DNA of 64,000 nt from Ustilago trichophora (Eukaryota; Basidiomycota; Ustilaginomycetes; Ustilaginales; Ustilaginaceae): NCBI GenBank assembly GCA_900323505.1, contig OOIN01000043.1, positions 1,054,001-1,118,000 of the forward strand, given 5' to 3'. Made by a program: the position numbers and the translations under genes. Shown piece by piece: positions 42,040 to 53,000 of this stretch. Under the pieces are notes generated by a model. It worked only from the letters and a program-made list of their open reading frames with translations, had not been told where the DNA came from and ran no database searches. How positions within the stretch are numbered: the first letter of the stretch is position 1; each line of letters starts with the position of its first letter.

Positions 42040-44343
42040 ATGAGCCGACCACGCTTCTTCAATGCTCCCCGCAAGGGTGAGAACTTTGAGCTGCGCGCCG
42101 ACCTCAACTCGGAATACAGGGATCGCAGAAAGGATGCCATCAAGCGTGTCATTGCCAACATGACCGTAGGCAAGGATGTCAGTGGTCTCTTTCCCGACGT
42201 TCTCAAAAATATGCAGACCGAGGATCTCGAACAGAAAAAGCTCGTCTACCTCTACCTCATGAACTACGCCAAAACACAACCCGAGCTCGTCATTCTCGCT
42301 GTCAACACCTTTGTTAAGGATTCAGAGGACCCCAATCCGCTCATTCGTGCACTTGCCATCCGTACCATGGGCTGCTTGCGCGCAGAAAAGATCATCGACT
42401 ACCTCTCGGATCCGCTCGAAAAGTCGTTGCGTGACGAGAATCCATATGTGCGCAAGACAGCCGCTATCTGCGTGGCCAAGCTCTACGACCTCAAGCCTGA
42501 GCTTGCTGTCGACCGTGGATTCGTTGGAATGCTCAAGGATATGGTCGGAGACAGCAACCCCATGGTCGTCGCAAACGCCGTTACCGCACTCACCGACATT
42601 CATCAGACCGCGCTCGAAAACGATCCTTCCGGCCAATCCGCCGTCTTTGTCATCGACTCCGAGGTGCTCACCAAGCTGCTGATTGCTCTCAACGAGTGCA
42701 CGGAATGGGGTCGTATCGCCATTCTCAACTCGCTCGCCCGATACCGCGCCCGTGACGAAAAGCAGGCCGAACACATCTGCGAACGTGTCATGCCCCAGTT
42801 CCAGCATGCCAACGGCAGCGTCGTCCTCGGCGCTGTCAAGGTCGTGCTCATTCACATGGCCAAGGTCCGCAACAACGACGAGCTTATCAAACAGCTCGTC
42901 CGCAAAATGGCGCCGCCTCTGGTCACCCTCATCTCCTCGGCTCCAGAGGTGCAGTGGGTTGCGCTGCGCAACATCAATCTCGTTCTACAGAAGCGTCCCG
43001 ACATCCTGCAAAACGAACTCCGCGTCTTCTTCTGCAAGTACAACGACCCTTCCTATGTCAAGCTCGAAAAGGTCGAGATCATGATCAAGCTCGCCAACGA
43101 ACGCAACGTCGACATGCTCCTCTCCGAGCTCAAGGAGTACGCCTCCGAAGTCGATGTCGACTTTGTCCGCCGAGCCATTCGCGCCATCGGTCAATGCGCC
43201 ATCAAGATCGACGCTGCTGCAGAGCGATGTGTCCACGTCCTGCTCGACTTGATCGCCACCAAAGTCAGCTACGTCGTCCAAGAAGCCGTCGTCGTCATCA
43301 AGGACATCTTCCGCAAATACCCGCACAACTACGAAGGCATCATCCCCACCCTCTGTTCCAACTTGGAAGAACTCGACGAGCCCGAAGCCAAAGCATCGCT
43401 CATCTGGATCCTCGGCGAGTACGCCGACAAGATCTCCAACGCCGAAGACCTCCTGGCGCACTTCCTCGACTCGTTCACCGAAGAGCCTTACCAGGTCCAG
43501 TTCCAAACGCTCACCGCCATCGTCAAGGCCTTCCTCAAGAAACCGAATAGCAGCTTGGCGCAGAGCATCGTACAGCAAGTGCTGGAGAAGGCGACGAAAG
43601 AGTGCGATTCTCCGGACCTTCGCGACCGCGCATTCATCTATTGGAGGTTGCTCTCCTCTTCTGACTCGAACGCAGGGCGGAATGTGATTCTGGCTTCTCG
43701 ACCACCCATTTCGATCCCTACGACCACGGTACCTCCAGCGGTGCTGGACGAGCTCGTGTCGGAATTGTCGAGTTTGGCCAGTGCGTACCATAAACCAGCG
43801 GCGACGTTCATCGGTAAAGCGAGGTTCGGCGCCGACGGCGTGCGCAACGGTCAGGCTGAAGCAGAGGATGACATCACCCGAGAAAAAGCACTGGCAACCG
43901 TCGTTCAGGGTCAGAAATCTGAGAACTTGCTCGACTTTGGCGATGACGACGTCGACATCCCCGGCAACTCGAACGGTGGCTCCAAGAACGGCGCTGGTGC
44001 ACTAGGCGCATTGGCAGGGTTGGACGATCTCATGATCTCTTCTTCTTCCTCGCCTACCACGGGTTCAAGTGGCAACGCATCGACAGGTGGCGCAGCAGGT
44101 GGAGGATTGAACGACTTACTCGGACTCTTCGACGCCGCACCAGGTGCAGAAGAGCCAGGAGCACAGAGTGGCGTACAAGCCCTAAAAGCGCTCTCTGCAA
44201 CACCGGCAAACAACAACAACATGGGTGCCTTTGGTTCTCCGCTCTCCCCCACACTCTCAAATAACAATACATCATCATCGGCAACAAAGCCAACGACGAC
44301 CGCACAGAGTTCGGGTCAGGACGACTTGCTAGGCCTTTTCTGA
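42040..44343 (+). CDS. apl2: AP-1 complex beta-adaptin (Apl2)
   Basis: 767 residues, single exon. The HEAT-repeat adaptin trunk spans about 10-545 and includes [38 protein letters not shown] and [17 protein letters not shown], all near-identical in pattern to AP-1/AP-2 beta. After about residue 570 comes a flexible hinge with clathrin-box-like motifs NLLDFGDDD (about 629), DLLGLF (about 692) and a terminal DLLGLF. There is no beta ear (appendage) domain, as in other fungal AP-1 beta chains, whereas animal beta chains are about 940 residues. AP-1 sorts cargo between trans-Golgi and endosomes; in Ustilago-type cells this feeds polar growth. AP-2 beta is the main alternative. A gene for an Irc6/p34-type adaptin-binding protein lies 2.3 kb downstream. 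Confidence 0.88.
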   Translation: MSRPRFFNAPRKGENFELRADLNSEYRDRRKDAIKRVIANMTVGKDVSGLFPDVLKNMQTEDLEQKKLVYLYLMNYAKTQPELVILAVNTFVKDSEDPNPLIRALAIRTMGCLRAEKIIDYLSDPLEKSLRDENPYVRKTAAICVAKLYDLKPELAVDRGFVGMLKDMVGDSNPMVVANAVTALTDIHQTALENDPSGQSAVFVIDSEVLTKLLIALNECTEWGRIAILNSLARYRARDEKQAEHICERVMPQFQHANGSVVLGAVKVVLIHMAKVRNNDELIKQLVRKMAPPLVTLISSAPEVQWVALRNINLVLQKRPDILQNELRVFFCKYNDPSYVKLEKVEIMIKLANERNVDMLLSELKEYASEVDVDFVRRAIRAIGQCAIKIDAAAERCVHVLLDLIATKVSYVVQEAVVVIKDIFRKYPHNYEGIIPTLCSNLEELDEPEAKASLIWILGEYADKISNAEDLLAHFLDSFTEEPYQVQFQTLTAIVKAFLKKPNSSLAQSIVQQVLEKATKECDSPDLRDRAFIYWRLLSSSDSNAGRNVILASRPPISIPTTTVPPAVLDELVSELSSLASAYHKPAATFIGKARFGADGVRNGQAEAEDDITREKALATVVQGQKSENLLDFGDDDVDIPGNSNGGSKNGAGALGALAGLDDLMISSSSSPTTGSSGNASTGGAAGGGLNDLLGLFDAAPGAEEPGAQSGVQALKALSATPANNNNMGAFGSPLSPTLSNNNTSSSATKPTTTAQSSGQDDLLGLF

Positions 44344-44547
44344 TCTTTTCATCCAATCTTTGCAATGCACTTTTCTACATGAATCTCAACCAATCTTGGC
44401 CCGGGTTACGGAGCATCTAGCGCGATGAATCTTTTGTCAGGAGCATCTGTTGAATTGTTTGGTGAGATGGCGTGGTATTATACAAGAGAAACGACAAATG
44501 GCATAGTTTACCGTATGCCGCTTGAGGATGGAAAGCAAGGAAAGGGG

Positions 44548-45996
44548 TTAAACGGAAAGCTCGGCTTTTCCAGCGCCCTGAATAGCAGCCTTGTAAGGCT
44601 CGATGGCAGGCTGGACCCATTTGGCGAGGAAGCTGTCAACCTGCTGTTCGGCCCTACCGGTGAAGCTCTTGGGGTCGAGCAACTGGTCCATCTGGGACAA
44701 GATGGGTTGGAAGTAAGGGTCATCCTTGATTCTAGCGATGAGGTCGTTTTCGAGGCCGTGTTCTTTGACCTGGGCGGCGGCTTGGTGGGAGAGAACACGG
44801 ATGCGTTCGTGGCATTCCTGTCGGTCTCCACCGGCGCGAACCATGGCCATGATGACGTTTTCGGTGGCCATGAAGGGGAGTTCGGACTGAATGCGACGAG
44901 CAATGATAGCGGGGTAGACGACGAGACCCTCAGAGACGTTTTGAAGGATGGTGAGGATTACGTCGGCGGTAAGGAAGGCTTCGGGGATGCTCAAGCGACG
45001 GTTGGCGCTGTCGTCGAGGGTACGTTCCATCCACTGGGCACCGGCGGTTTCACGTGCCGAGTTGACGGCGTTTCCGAGCCATCGGGCGAGACCACAGACA
45101 CGTTCGGATCGCATGGGGTTACGCTTGTAGGCCATGGCGCTCGAACCGATCTGATCCTTCTCAAAGGGCTCTTCGATCTCCTTGAGATGGCAGAGGAGTC
45201 GGATGTCGGTAGCCATCTTGAGAGCAGAGGCGGAGAAGGAGGAGAGAGAGTTGAGAACGTCAATGTCGACCTTGCGCGAGTAGGTCTGACCAGTAACGGG
45301 CATGGCGTAGGGGAAGCCAAAGAGCTCGGTGACTCGCTCGTCGAGAGCCTCGACCTTGGCGTGGTCGCCGTCGAAGAGGGCGAGGAAGGAGGCCTGAGTT
45401 CCGGTGGTACCCTTGACACCACGGAATCCGAGATCGTCACGAGCACGCTGGATGTTGCGCAGATCCCAGAGGAGTTCCTGAATCCACAGCGTAGCACGCT
45501 TACCGACGGTGGTAAGCTGGGCAGGCTGCATGTGAGTGAAACCCAAGGTGGGGAGAGCCTTGTGCTTTTCGGCAAAAGCAGCAAGACGCTGGATAACGAG
45601 CGCCAGCTTAGGCAGCAACAGATCCAAACCTTTCCTGAGGAAGATGAGATCAGCATTGTCGGTGACGTAGCACGAAGTAGCACCGAGGTGGATGAAACCA
45701 GCAGCCTTGGGAGCGACGAGACCAAACGTGTGGACGTGAGCCATAACATCATGTCTCCTGCGCTTCTCCTCTTCGGCAGCAAGGGCCATCTGACGCTCGT
45801 CGAGGGTCAAGTTGGCCTTCATCTGCTCGATAGCGTCTTCGGGGATGTCGAGGCCAAGTTCGCGTTCGGCCATGGCGAGGTTGAGCCAAAGCTCACGCCA
45901 GGTCGAGAATCGGGTTGCGTTGGAAAAGAGACCCGACATCTCTTTGGAGGCGTATCGTGCCGAGAGTGGCGACTGCCACGATTCGAAGGAGGCCAT
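44548..45996 (-). CDS. ade13: Adenylosuccinate lyase
   Basis: 482 residues, single exon. The start [20 protein letters not shown] is the eukaryotic ADSL form. Signature pieces are [31 protein letters not shown] and [31 protein letters not shown] follows, and the fumarase-superfamily loop is [20 protein letters not shown], carrying the catalytic serine. It cleaves SAICAR to AICAR and adenylosuccinate to AMP in purine synthesis, releasing fumarate, in the cytosol as a tetramer. Length matches yeast Ade13 (482). The gene is convergent with apl2, with 204 bp between stops. A long antisense open frame (44425-46137) mirrors it and is a codon-bias shadow. Confidence 0.96.
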   Translation of the reverse strand: MASFESWQSPLSARYASKEMSGLFSNATRFSTWRELWLNLAMAERELGLDIPEDAIEQMKANLTLDERQMALAAEEEKRRRHDVMAHVHTFGLVAPKAAGFIHLGATSCYVTDNADLIFLRKGLDLLLPKLALVIQRLAAFAEKHKALPTLGFTHMQPAQLTTVGKRATLWIQELLWDLRNIQRARDDLGFRGVKGTTGTQASFLALFDGDHAKVEALDERVTELFGFPYAMPVTGQTYSRKVDIDVLNSLSSFSASALKMATDIRLLCHLKEIEEPFEKDQIGSSAMAYKRNPMRSERVCGLARWLGNAVNSARETAGAQWMERTLDDSANRRLSIPEAFLTADVILTILQNVSEGLVVYPAIIARRIQSELPFMATENVIMAMVRAGGDRQECHERIRVLSHQAAAQVKEHGLENDLIARIKDDPYFQPILSQMDQLLDPKSFTGRAEQQVDSFLAKWVQPAIEPYKAAIQGAGKAELSV

Positions 45997-46631
45997 CTTG
46001 GATTACTTGTTTCAAACGGATGTGAACAAAAGGTGGATGGTGGAAGGACGAAAGAGAGTGGAAGACTTCACGCTCTGTCGGATATGCTACCAATGCGGAG
46101 CATGCAGCGCTGTTCTTCTTCCAATTCCCCCCAATAAAAAAAAAAGGAGAGCTAAGTTAGCTCAAAACAGCCAATCGATGCTTCTCTCTCCGCAACACAG
46201 AGTCACACTTTAAAACAACTTTTCTGAGCACACGCCATGTTTGGAAAAGTGATTTGTGAACCATGCTGGCCGATTGGTCTCTTTTGTGCAAGCTGCTATC
46301 TACTGTAAGGGTGCACAAAAAATTGAGCTTTTCCTGATGGAAATTTTTTTGAACCAGAGATCTTCCTGAATTGCCCGTTGCACTGCTCTTGTGCTGTCCA
46401 ATTCCTTTTTTCTTGCTCTTTCTTTCTTTCTTTTTTTTTTGACGGATCTTTCCTTTGAGCCGATCGGGGCTGAGAGCCAAAATCGGGATGCATGGACCCT
46501 GAGAAGGTTGGGTGACACGCATGGGTGTCCCAAGCTTTCCTTTTGACATCAAAGTGGTTGTATGTGTATGTGCAGCTGTGCTTTCGTTCACATCAACAAC
46601 CACAACTTGATCTGTACTCTCACAGAGAATC
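45997..46631. other. Divergent promoter region between ade13 and the p34/Irc6 gene
   Basis: 635 bp. It holds an A-rich tract at 46135-46145, a T-rich tract (46405-46440) and GT-rich sequence near 46555-46575. No gene is seen. Confidence 0.6.
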
Positions 46632-48371
46632 ATGGTCATCGCTATGCCGTCAAGTACTGTCGACGACCCGTTGAACACGGTTGCTGTGGTCCCCTTTGAC
46701 ATTGCACCAGCTACGTCGAGTCGTGGTGCTTCCACCTCTTCTTCAGCTACAGCGGCAGCTTCGGCGAGGTCTCTAGCCGCTGCGGCCTCGAATCTGATCA
46801 GTGCCATCGCACAAGGCTCGAATGCTAGCAATTTTGGACAGGAGGACCGAGTAGATCCTCGTTCCGGAGACGAAAGCGACGACGGCTCAAGCTCATTCAC
46901 CTACACAGCACCCGCCAGTACTTCCCCCGACATCCACCACGCAGGATGGTACGCCTCGACCCCATACCACATCTCGAATCGCTACTACGACGCCGATATC
47001 ACACTCAAGGCAACGAAAGCTGCGCTGTACAACGTGACCTTCACCGACGGTGCGCTCTCTCATCCGTTCCCAGCCTACCTCGTGGTCGTCGACAGATCTC
47101 GTAGCCTCGAACATCACCGTCTGCTCGCGGCCAGCTTGGAAGCTAGAGTAGCATCCGGATTCGAGGCGGACATCAGCATCATCGCTGGCGTCTCACTCTT
47201 CTCATCGGCTCACTCGCAACTGGTGATGAATCTGGACGACGAACCGAGGAACTCTTCCTCCTCTGCTGCACGACAGCAGGAAGAAACAAGAGCAAAGACG
47301 AGCGATCTCGTTGCACTGTATGCGGGTGTCGGCTGGGAGTTCATCGCGATTGATGAGATAGACGCGGATGTGTCGGATGGCGGGCTTCGTGCTGGGTCAG
47401 AAGATGGGGATGGTCATAGCGATGGTGAGGCCGACGATGAGGCCGATGGAATCGAGAGGATACGGGAGGCGCTTATGAATCACATGTGGAACGGGCTCGT
47501 TCGAAAGGGCCAAACGGGTGGTGTGGCAAGTCGAAGCTTGGCAGGTAGGGAAGGGCTGGTCGATGCTGTTTCCAGCTCTCTGCATCGCAGTTTCTCAGAT
47601 AGTCAAGATGCGGTGGACGACGCTAACGATTTTGATGTCGAGGACGATCTAGATGGCGCCACTTCAGAGTCAAACATCAAAGTCGAGGAGAGCAGCAGAT
47701 CAGCTTCCAAACAACATTTCCCCAGCCTCAGCAACAACAATCAGCTCGGCGGCAACCTTCCGTCACTCGATCTCGACGACCATGCTGAAGCAAGCGACCT
47801 CGACGAGCAGCTGGCCAAACTCTTCCTCTCCACCTCCCGCGGCAACGATCTTGCCGAACTGGAAGCTTTCCTCGAATCCCAAGATCCTTCCTGGCCTGCA
47901 CCGCTACCCACCGCTGCTTCCTTCCCTGAATTCAGTGACAAGGAAGCATTCGATGATGACTTTGACGACTTTCTTCCGTTTCAATCTGCTCCATCCACCA
48001 CCAATCCCACCTCTTCTTCCTCTTCTTCAACCACTCGGTCAGCATCTAACTCCACCAACATAGGCTCTTTGGCTGAAGAAGTGGATGACCTGCCATCGAT
48101 ATCAGAAATCTCCAACATGCAGAATAGGCTCTTCGGATCCAATGCAGCAGCAAGGCTCGAAGCGGGTCCACTCGGCATGGGCGCCAGCCAAGCGAACGAA
48201 GCAAATCAAGATCTTGCATCGCAGTTGCAGCAATTGCAGTGGCACGCCGAAAGAGTAAGAGGGATCGAGGATCCGGATCAGCGTAGGAAGGAGGCTGCGC
48301 TTGTAGCGTTGGCGTTTAGTATGCAGTGGGATGGGCAAGGTGAGGGTCAAGCAGGCGCCATGAACTTTTAG
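46632..48371 (+). CDS. irc6: Alpha/gamma-adaptin-binding protein p34-like (Irc6/AAGAB)
   Basis: 579 residues, single exon. The N-terminal part holds a degenerate Rab-like fold: YYDADITLKATKAALYNVTF, PAYLVVVDRSRSLEHHRLLA (the cargo-strand and switch region) and SDLVALYAGVGWEFIAIDEI followed by IERIREALMNHMWNGLVRKG. This order matches AAGAB/p34 and fungal Irc6, which chaperone adaptin subunits during AP-1 and AP-2 assembly. The middle is acidic and Ser-rich. The C-terminus ends with a helical segment (LQWHAERVRGIEDPDQRRKE) like the AAGAB C-terminal dimerisation region. The first 110 residues are Ala/Ser-rich and unlike the family. The call rests on weak similarity recognised by eye. A second ATG five codons in is an equally possible start. 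AP-1 beta is a close neighbour. Confidence 0.6.
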   Translation: MVIAMPSSTVDDPLNTVAVVPFDIAPATSSRGASTSSSATAAASARSLAAAASNLISAIAQGSNASNFGQEDRVDPRSGDESDDGSSSFTYTAPASTSPDIHHAGWYASTPYHISNRYYDADITLKATKAALYNVTFTDGALSHPFPAYLVVVDRSRSLEHHRLLAASLEARVASGFEADISIIAGVSLFSSAHSQLVMNLDDEPRNSSSSAARQQEETRAKTSDLVALYAGVGWEFIAIDEIDADVSDGGLRAGSEDGDGHSDGEADDEADGIERIREALMNHMWNGLVRKGQTGGVASRSLAGREGLVDAVSSSLHRSFSDSQDAVDDANDFDVEDDLDGATSESNIKVEESSRSASKQHFPSLSNNNQLGGNLPSLDLDDHAEASDLDEQLAKLFLSTSRGNDLAELEAFLESQDPSWPAPLPTAASFPEFSDKEAFDDDFDDFLPFQSAPSTTNPTSSSSSSTTRSASNSTNIGSLAEEVDDLPSISEISNMQNRLFGSNAAARLEAGPLGMGASQANEANQDLASQLQQLQWHAERVRGIEDPDQRRKEAALVALAFSMQWDGQGEGQAGAMNF

Positions 48372-48487
48372 ATCTTTTGGAGCGCAACCACGTTGAATGC
48401 CACATGCGATGATGTCAAACGGTGTGCATATGGGTGATAATTATAGGACTGTCATTTCTTTGAGTGAATAGAAGTGAGAAGTGAAAT

Positions 48488-49266
48488 TTACTGAGCCTTC
48501 TTGAGACGCTCCTCGGCAGCCTTGAAGTTGATAACGTCCCAGATAGCCTTGAAGTAGTCCGCCTTGACGTTTTGGTACTGGAGGTAGAAGGCGTGCTCCC
48601 AGGCGTCGACGCCGATGAGGGGAACGTGGGCTGTTCAACAAACAAAAAGCATCGAGATCTGAGTCAGTAAACCTATCTTGAAAGTTAATCTCATCGAAAT
48701 TGAAAACATCTTCGTTGACACTTACAAAGCAGAGGGTCCTGGTTAGCAGTGGTAACAATGTCGAGCTTCTTGGTCTGAGGGTTGTAACCCAACCAACCCC
48801 AACCGCTACCCTGAATAGCGGCGATCTGAGCGTTGAACTTGCCCTTCAGCTGGTCCAATCCGCCAAAGTCACGGTCAATAGCATCCTTGAGCAGACCGTT
48901 GCTGAGTTCACCACCGCCGTTTTTCTGGGGAGCGAGGTTCTCCCAGAACAAGGTGTGGTTGATGTGTCCGCCGCCGTTGAAGTTGATTGCCTTTTGGAGG
49001 GCGATAGCGGATTTGACGTCCTTCTTGTGGAGTGCCTCACCGAGCTGCTCCTCGGCGGCGTTAAGACCGTTGACGTAGGTCTGGTGATGCTTGGTATGGT
49101 GAAGCTCCATGATCTGGGCCGAGATGGCGGGCTCGAGCGCACCGTAGTCGTAGGAGAGGTCGGGAAGGGTGTGCTTTCCACGAACCGAGGTAGCGCCAGC
49201 GGCAAAGGTGCGCAGGGGGGCAGCCTTGAGAGCGCCAGTGGATCGGGTGAGTGCGGTGCGAAGCAT
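48488..49266 (-). CDS. sod2: Mitochondrial manganese superoxide dismutase
   Basis: Two exons, 49266-48726 and 48630-48488, with a 95-nt intron (GTAAGT donor, AACAG acceptor). The product is 227 residues. The first 30 residues are rich in Arg, Ala, Ser and Thr without acids, a mitochondrial presequence. The mature protein begins [19 protein letters not shown]. Metal ligands are the His in [13 protein letters not shown], the His in [19 protein letters not shown], and the Asp and His in [20 protein letters not shown], which the second exon encodes. GWGWLGYN and the active-site Gln region favour Mn over Fe. It dismutates superoxide in the matrix as a tetramer. The splice gives DPLLSHVPLIG, matching the family. 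It is convergent with the p34/Irc6 gene, with 116 bp between stops. Confidence 0.95.
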
Positions 49267-49791
49267 GTTGATATGGTACGTTTTGTACAGTTGATTGGTA
49301 CAATGGTGTGGTGGAAGGTAAAGAAGGCGCAACGATGGCCCGGAGGTAAGAGTTGAGCTTCCACACGATTCCTCGGCCCACAACGGCACTACCGCGGAGA
49401 GCGGAGAGGTTGAGCACGGACGCACTATTTTTTTTTTTCGTCGACCTTCTCAACCTCCACTGTTTGAAAAGCGAGCCACAGGCGCATCTTGACGCAATTT
49501 GTCATCGCCAGCCTCGCCTAGCAAAATACCCAGCATCGGGTGTAGATCTGAGCAAAAAGCTTTGACAGTTCTCCCGATGAACTGTTTTGAATCGGGAAAA
49601 ATGACACTCTCCTGTTGATTCGCGTCGCGTAAATTGTAAATGTGTGGGATTTTTGGCTTGACTACGCCTCGCAGTAGCTCTAAGCTTTCAAGGCTCAACA
49701 GGGTTTTGATGCGGAAAGAGCAACACTTTTCGGTGTCGGAAGCCTCAGCCGATGCTATGACAAAGAAGTCTTCGCAACATTCCGACCGTTA

Positions 49792-49826
<35 letters not shown>

Positions 49827-49952
49827 CGACTCAGCCATCGTATCTCAGCATCACACTCTTTTCAGACGCACATCCCAAGACAATGCCATTCATTCCACCA
49901 TCATAGACCACCACTTACAACCGACAGCCTAGACACCACCAGAGATGCAGGG
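49267..49952. other. Divergent promoter region between sod2 and the Mus7/Mms22-like gene
   Basis: 686 bp without a gene. It holds a short T run (49427-49438), an AT-rich middle, and a CA run (about 49793-49822) about 130 bp before the downstream start codon. Confidence 0.6.
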
Positions 49953-50007
49953 ATGCCTGAGGACGGACCCTCCATCCATCAGGGCCCAACTAGCTCTTCC
50001 AATGTAA
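49945..50007 (+). promoter_or_regulatory. Upstream ORF overlapping the Mus7/Mms22-like start codon
   Basis: An ATG at 49945, eight bases before the main ATG and in another frame, opens a 20-codon frame ending at TAA 50005-50007. If it is in the mRNA leader, ribosomes would meet it first, and initiation at the main start would need leaky scanning. Visible in sequence; effect inferred. Confidence 0.4.
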
Positions 50008-53000
50008 CGAGACAAGTCGTGCCCACATCGGACGATGAAGACCTCTTCTTCGTTTCGCAGTCGTCTGATACGTACGGGTCCAGCTCGAGCTCTGCACCGG
50101 TAGCATCGGGAACATCTCACAACGATACCGAAGATGATGAGGAAGACGAGCAAGACGAGGCGATCCTCCCAACTCGTCATCTCTCCACCGCCGGGCAGCA
50201 GAATCGGCAATCTCAGCTTCTCGCCAGCACTGCCTCGCAATCTCCTGTACTTGCGGACGACAACCTCACAAAGCTGCCGTCATCAGGTCTCGCCCCACCA
50301 ATCCACGAGAATCCCACAACATCGCCTCGATCAGAAGCAGAGAGACACATATACTCAGCAATTCCCTCAGCTACACCCGCTTCGACTCCAGACTTTGTCC
50401 CGCCGCCGTCTTGGCCCGAAACGAAAGCTAATCTATCTGCAGAAGCGACAGATGAAACTACCATTCAGTCGTCTGGCAGATATTCTGCTGCAGGACCAGG
50501 AGTGCACTCGCCGACAAGACCTGCCAACGAACTCGCTGCCGAAAATCCAGAAGACATTACAGTCCGCCTTGGAAGTAGGTCACCCTCGCCAGCCCAGCAA
50601 AGTGATGCGACCTTGCCACTCGCAACCAGTACGTTGCCCTCCCCACAGCACACGCCCGACTTTACGCCGTTCTTTGTTGCGAAACCTTCCTTAGAGCTCA
50701 ATGCGACAGGGATCACTGATGAGATGCCTGCGCTTACGCTAGAGCAGGAAGCAAGTCAACAACCACGTCCGCCGATGGATGTAGACGAGAACAAGGTCGG
50801 AAGTATCCTCGAAGCAGCGCCAGGAATCGCAACACACCCGAGTAGGGTGCCTCAGCCAACTCGACTGGCAGATTTTCCTTCGCCATCACCTCCCTTGTCG
50901 CCGCTCCGTATGCCCACTCGGGGGCCGGCGCTTCAGTCTCCAAGAACAGCGCCGCGACCTACGACATCTCATCCTGCGAGCAATGATTCTCTAAATACTG
51001 CTGGTCCTTCAAACAGTGCTGACCCTTCAAACAATGCTGGTCCTTCAAATAATGCTGGTCCTTCAAATAATGCTGATCCTTCAAGCAACGCTGGCCCATC
51101 GAACATCCTTGATCCAACCGACAACGACGAGCGCGTTGCGCGAGCTGCTGCTGCTCAACCTCCCACGCCACCGCGGCGCAATTTACGTACCAGAAAGGCG
51201 GCTCAGCTCAATCCGTACACTCTCGAAGCCATGCGATACCAGCGAGCTCTCATCCGCAATGACTGGGAAGATGCTGTCGTGAGCCAGCGAGAATGGCATC
51301 GCCAGGAACGCAGAAGGCTGGCAGAAGAAGCCGCTCGAGCTGTACGCGAGTCCAAAGGCGCACAAGGGTCGGAAGATTCACAGAGCCAGTGGCTGATCCC
51401 AAGCTCTGGACCGAGCTCTCAAGCGGATCATGACGATGTGTCCGTGCCATCATCGCCACCGGCACCTACGCTCCCCGAGGTTTTTGTCGAGATTCCCGCA
51501 CTTGACCCCTCTGATGCTATTCGCGCACAGTCAAACAGCTCGAGGTCTCGTAGACCGTCTCCATCACCTTCGCAAAGCGGGAGATTACCAGAGCCTTCAG
51601 AGATGCAAGTCGAGGCCACAAGAAATGCCGCACTGCCATCCAACAGCAGCAGGCCGGGCTCATCAAAGCAAGCTACCTATAAAGGTCCACGCACCATCGC
51701 CCGACCGGGCTCGGACCGGCAACCACAGAGCAACACCGAAGACTCTCAGGTCAACGACGAAGAAGTGGTGCCGCTCCCTCCGCCCGTTCGTCGCAAGCAT
51801 CCTCTGCGCGCACTTTCTCCATCAGACAACGAAGAGCCCGCAGAAGGCGAAGAACAAGCCCCGGCAAATCAAGACGCTTTCTTCGTCGAGTCGTCCGAAG
51901 ATGAGCGACCGCCTCATGTGGCGCCAGTACAGAAGGTCAAGCGGAGAAGTCGATGGTCCGGCGATGGCTCCAGTAGCGATAGCACCGACTATGAGCGTCG
52001 TTTCCGCCAGCTCAAGAAGATGATGCCCGCCGGCATGGCTCGCAAGCACATCCGTGATTTGAGGGCAATGCGACACGGCAAAGCGTACCATTCCGATGGC
52101 CACGTATCTTCCTCATCTTCGAATGCGGGCTCCAACAACAGAGCCAAACGAAACGAGCATGCACGAGCAAACAGTCGTGAGGAAGACGCGATCGATATCG
52201 CTGGCGACGACAATCTGCAACCAGGGCAGACGAGGAAGAGGCTCAGGCGCCACGACAGCACCGATGCCAACAATGCCTTGTTGCTGGACCCGGACTCGGA
52301 CTCATCGTCCTCTTCTGCGTCTTCATTGTCCTCCGATGCTTCAGTGTCCTTTTCACGCTCCACGGTCGCTGATCTAAACCCAAATGCAGATGGCCAACGA
52401 CGATTCGAAGAGGCAGACGAGGCCGACGAGGCCGACGAGGCCGACGAGGCACGTGCTGCATGGTGGTCGGTGAATCGACTCGACTCGTATGTTCCCTACC
52501 GAGAACGAGATGCCATCGACCGCATGCTGAGTCGCACTGGCGGACGCAAGCCCAGCAACAAATCCACTGGGCGTAAAGGGAAAGGCCCTTCACAACATCG
52601 GCAGGCTCGGCTGGACGGGTTCGTATCGACACATCGACACCGCGAACGACAAGCCACCTCATCGCGATCGCATCTGCGAGAGATTGATCAGAACCAACGG
52701 CGCCACGAGCGCCTACTGGTCGATGTAACCGACAAGGACGCCCAACCGAGAGCGCACAAGAGAACCAAGAAGAAGCGAAAGCTCGATCCACGAGTTGGTC
52801 GAACGACCAGCACAAGTGTAAGGAGCGGGCCAAAGCAGCTCCGGAATCCCCCCATCGCTCGGCCACGCGCACGACCACGCCTGGATCTTGAGCAGCATGC
52901 TTTGCTCTTTGCTGCAGATCCAGTAAAAGCTCTTGGCCATCGACGAGATGCAAGTGCTAAAGAGGGAATGGATGACGGGCACCTCTCGGACGACAGTGAT

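Noticed and set aside
44425..46137. Long plus-strand open frame of 570 codons opposite ade13
   Set aside because: It mirrors the adenylosuccinate lyase gene. GC-rich third positions often leave the antisense frame open, and the translation has no domain.
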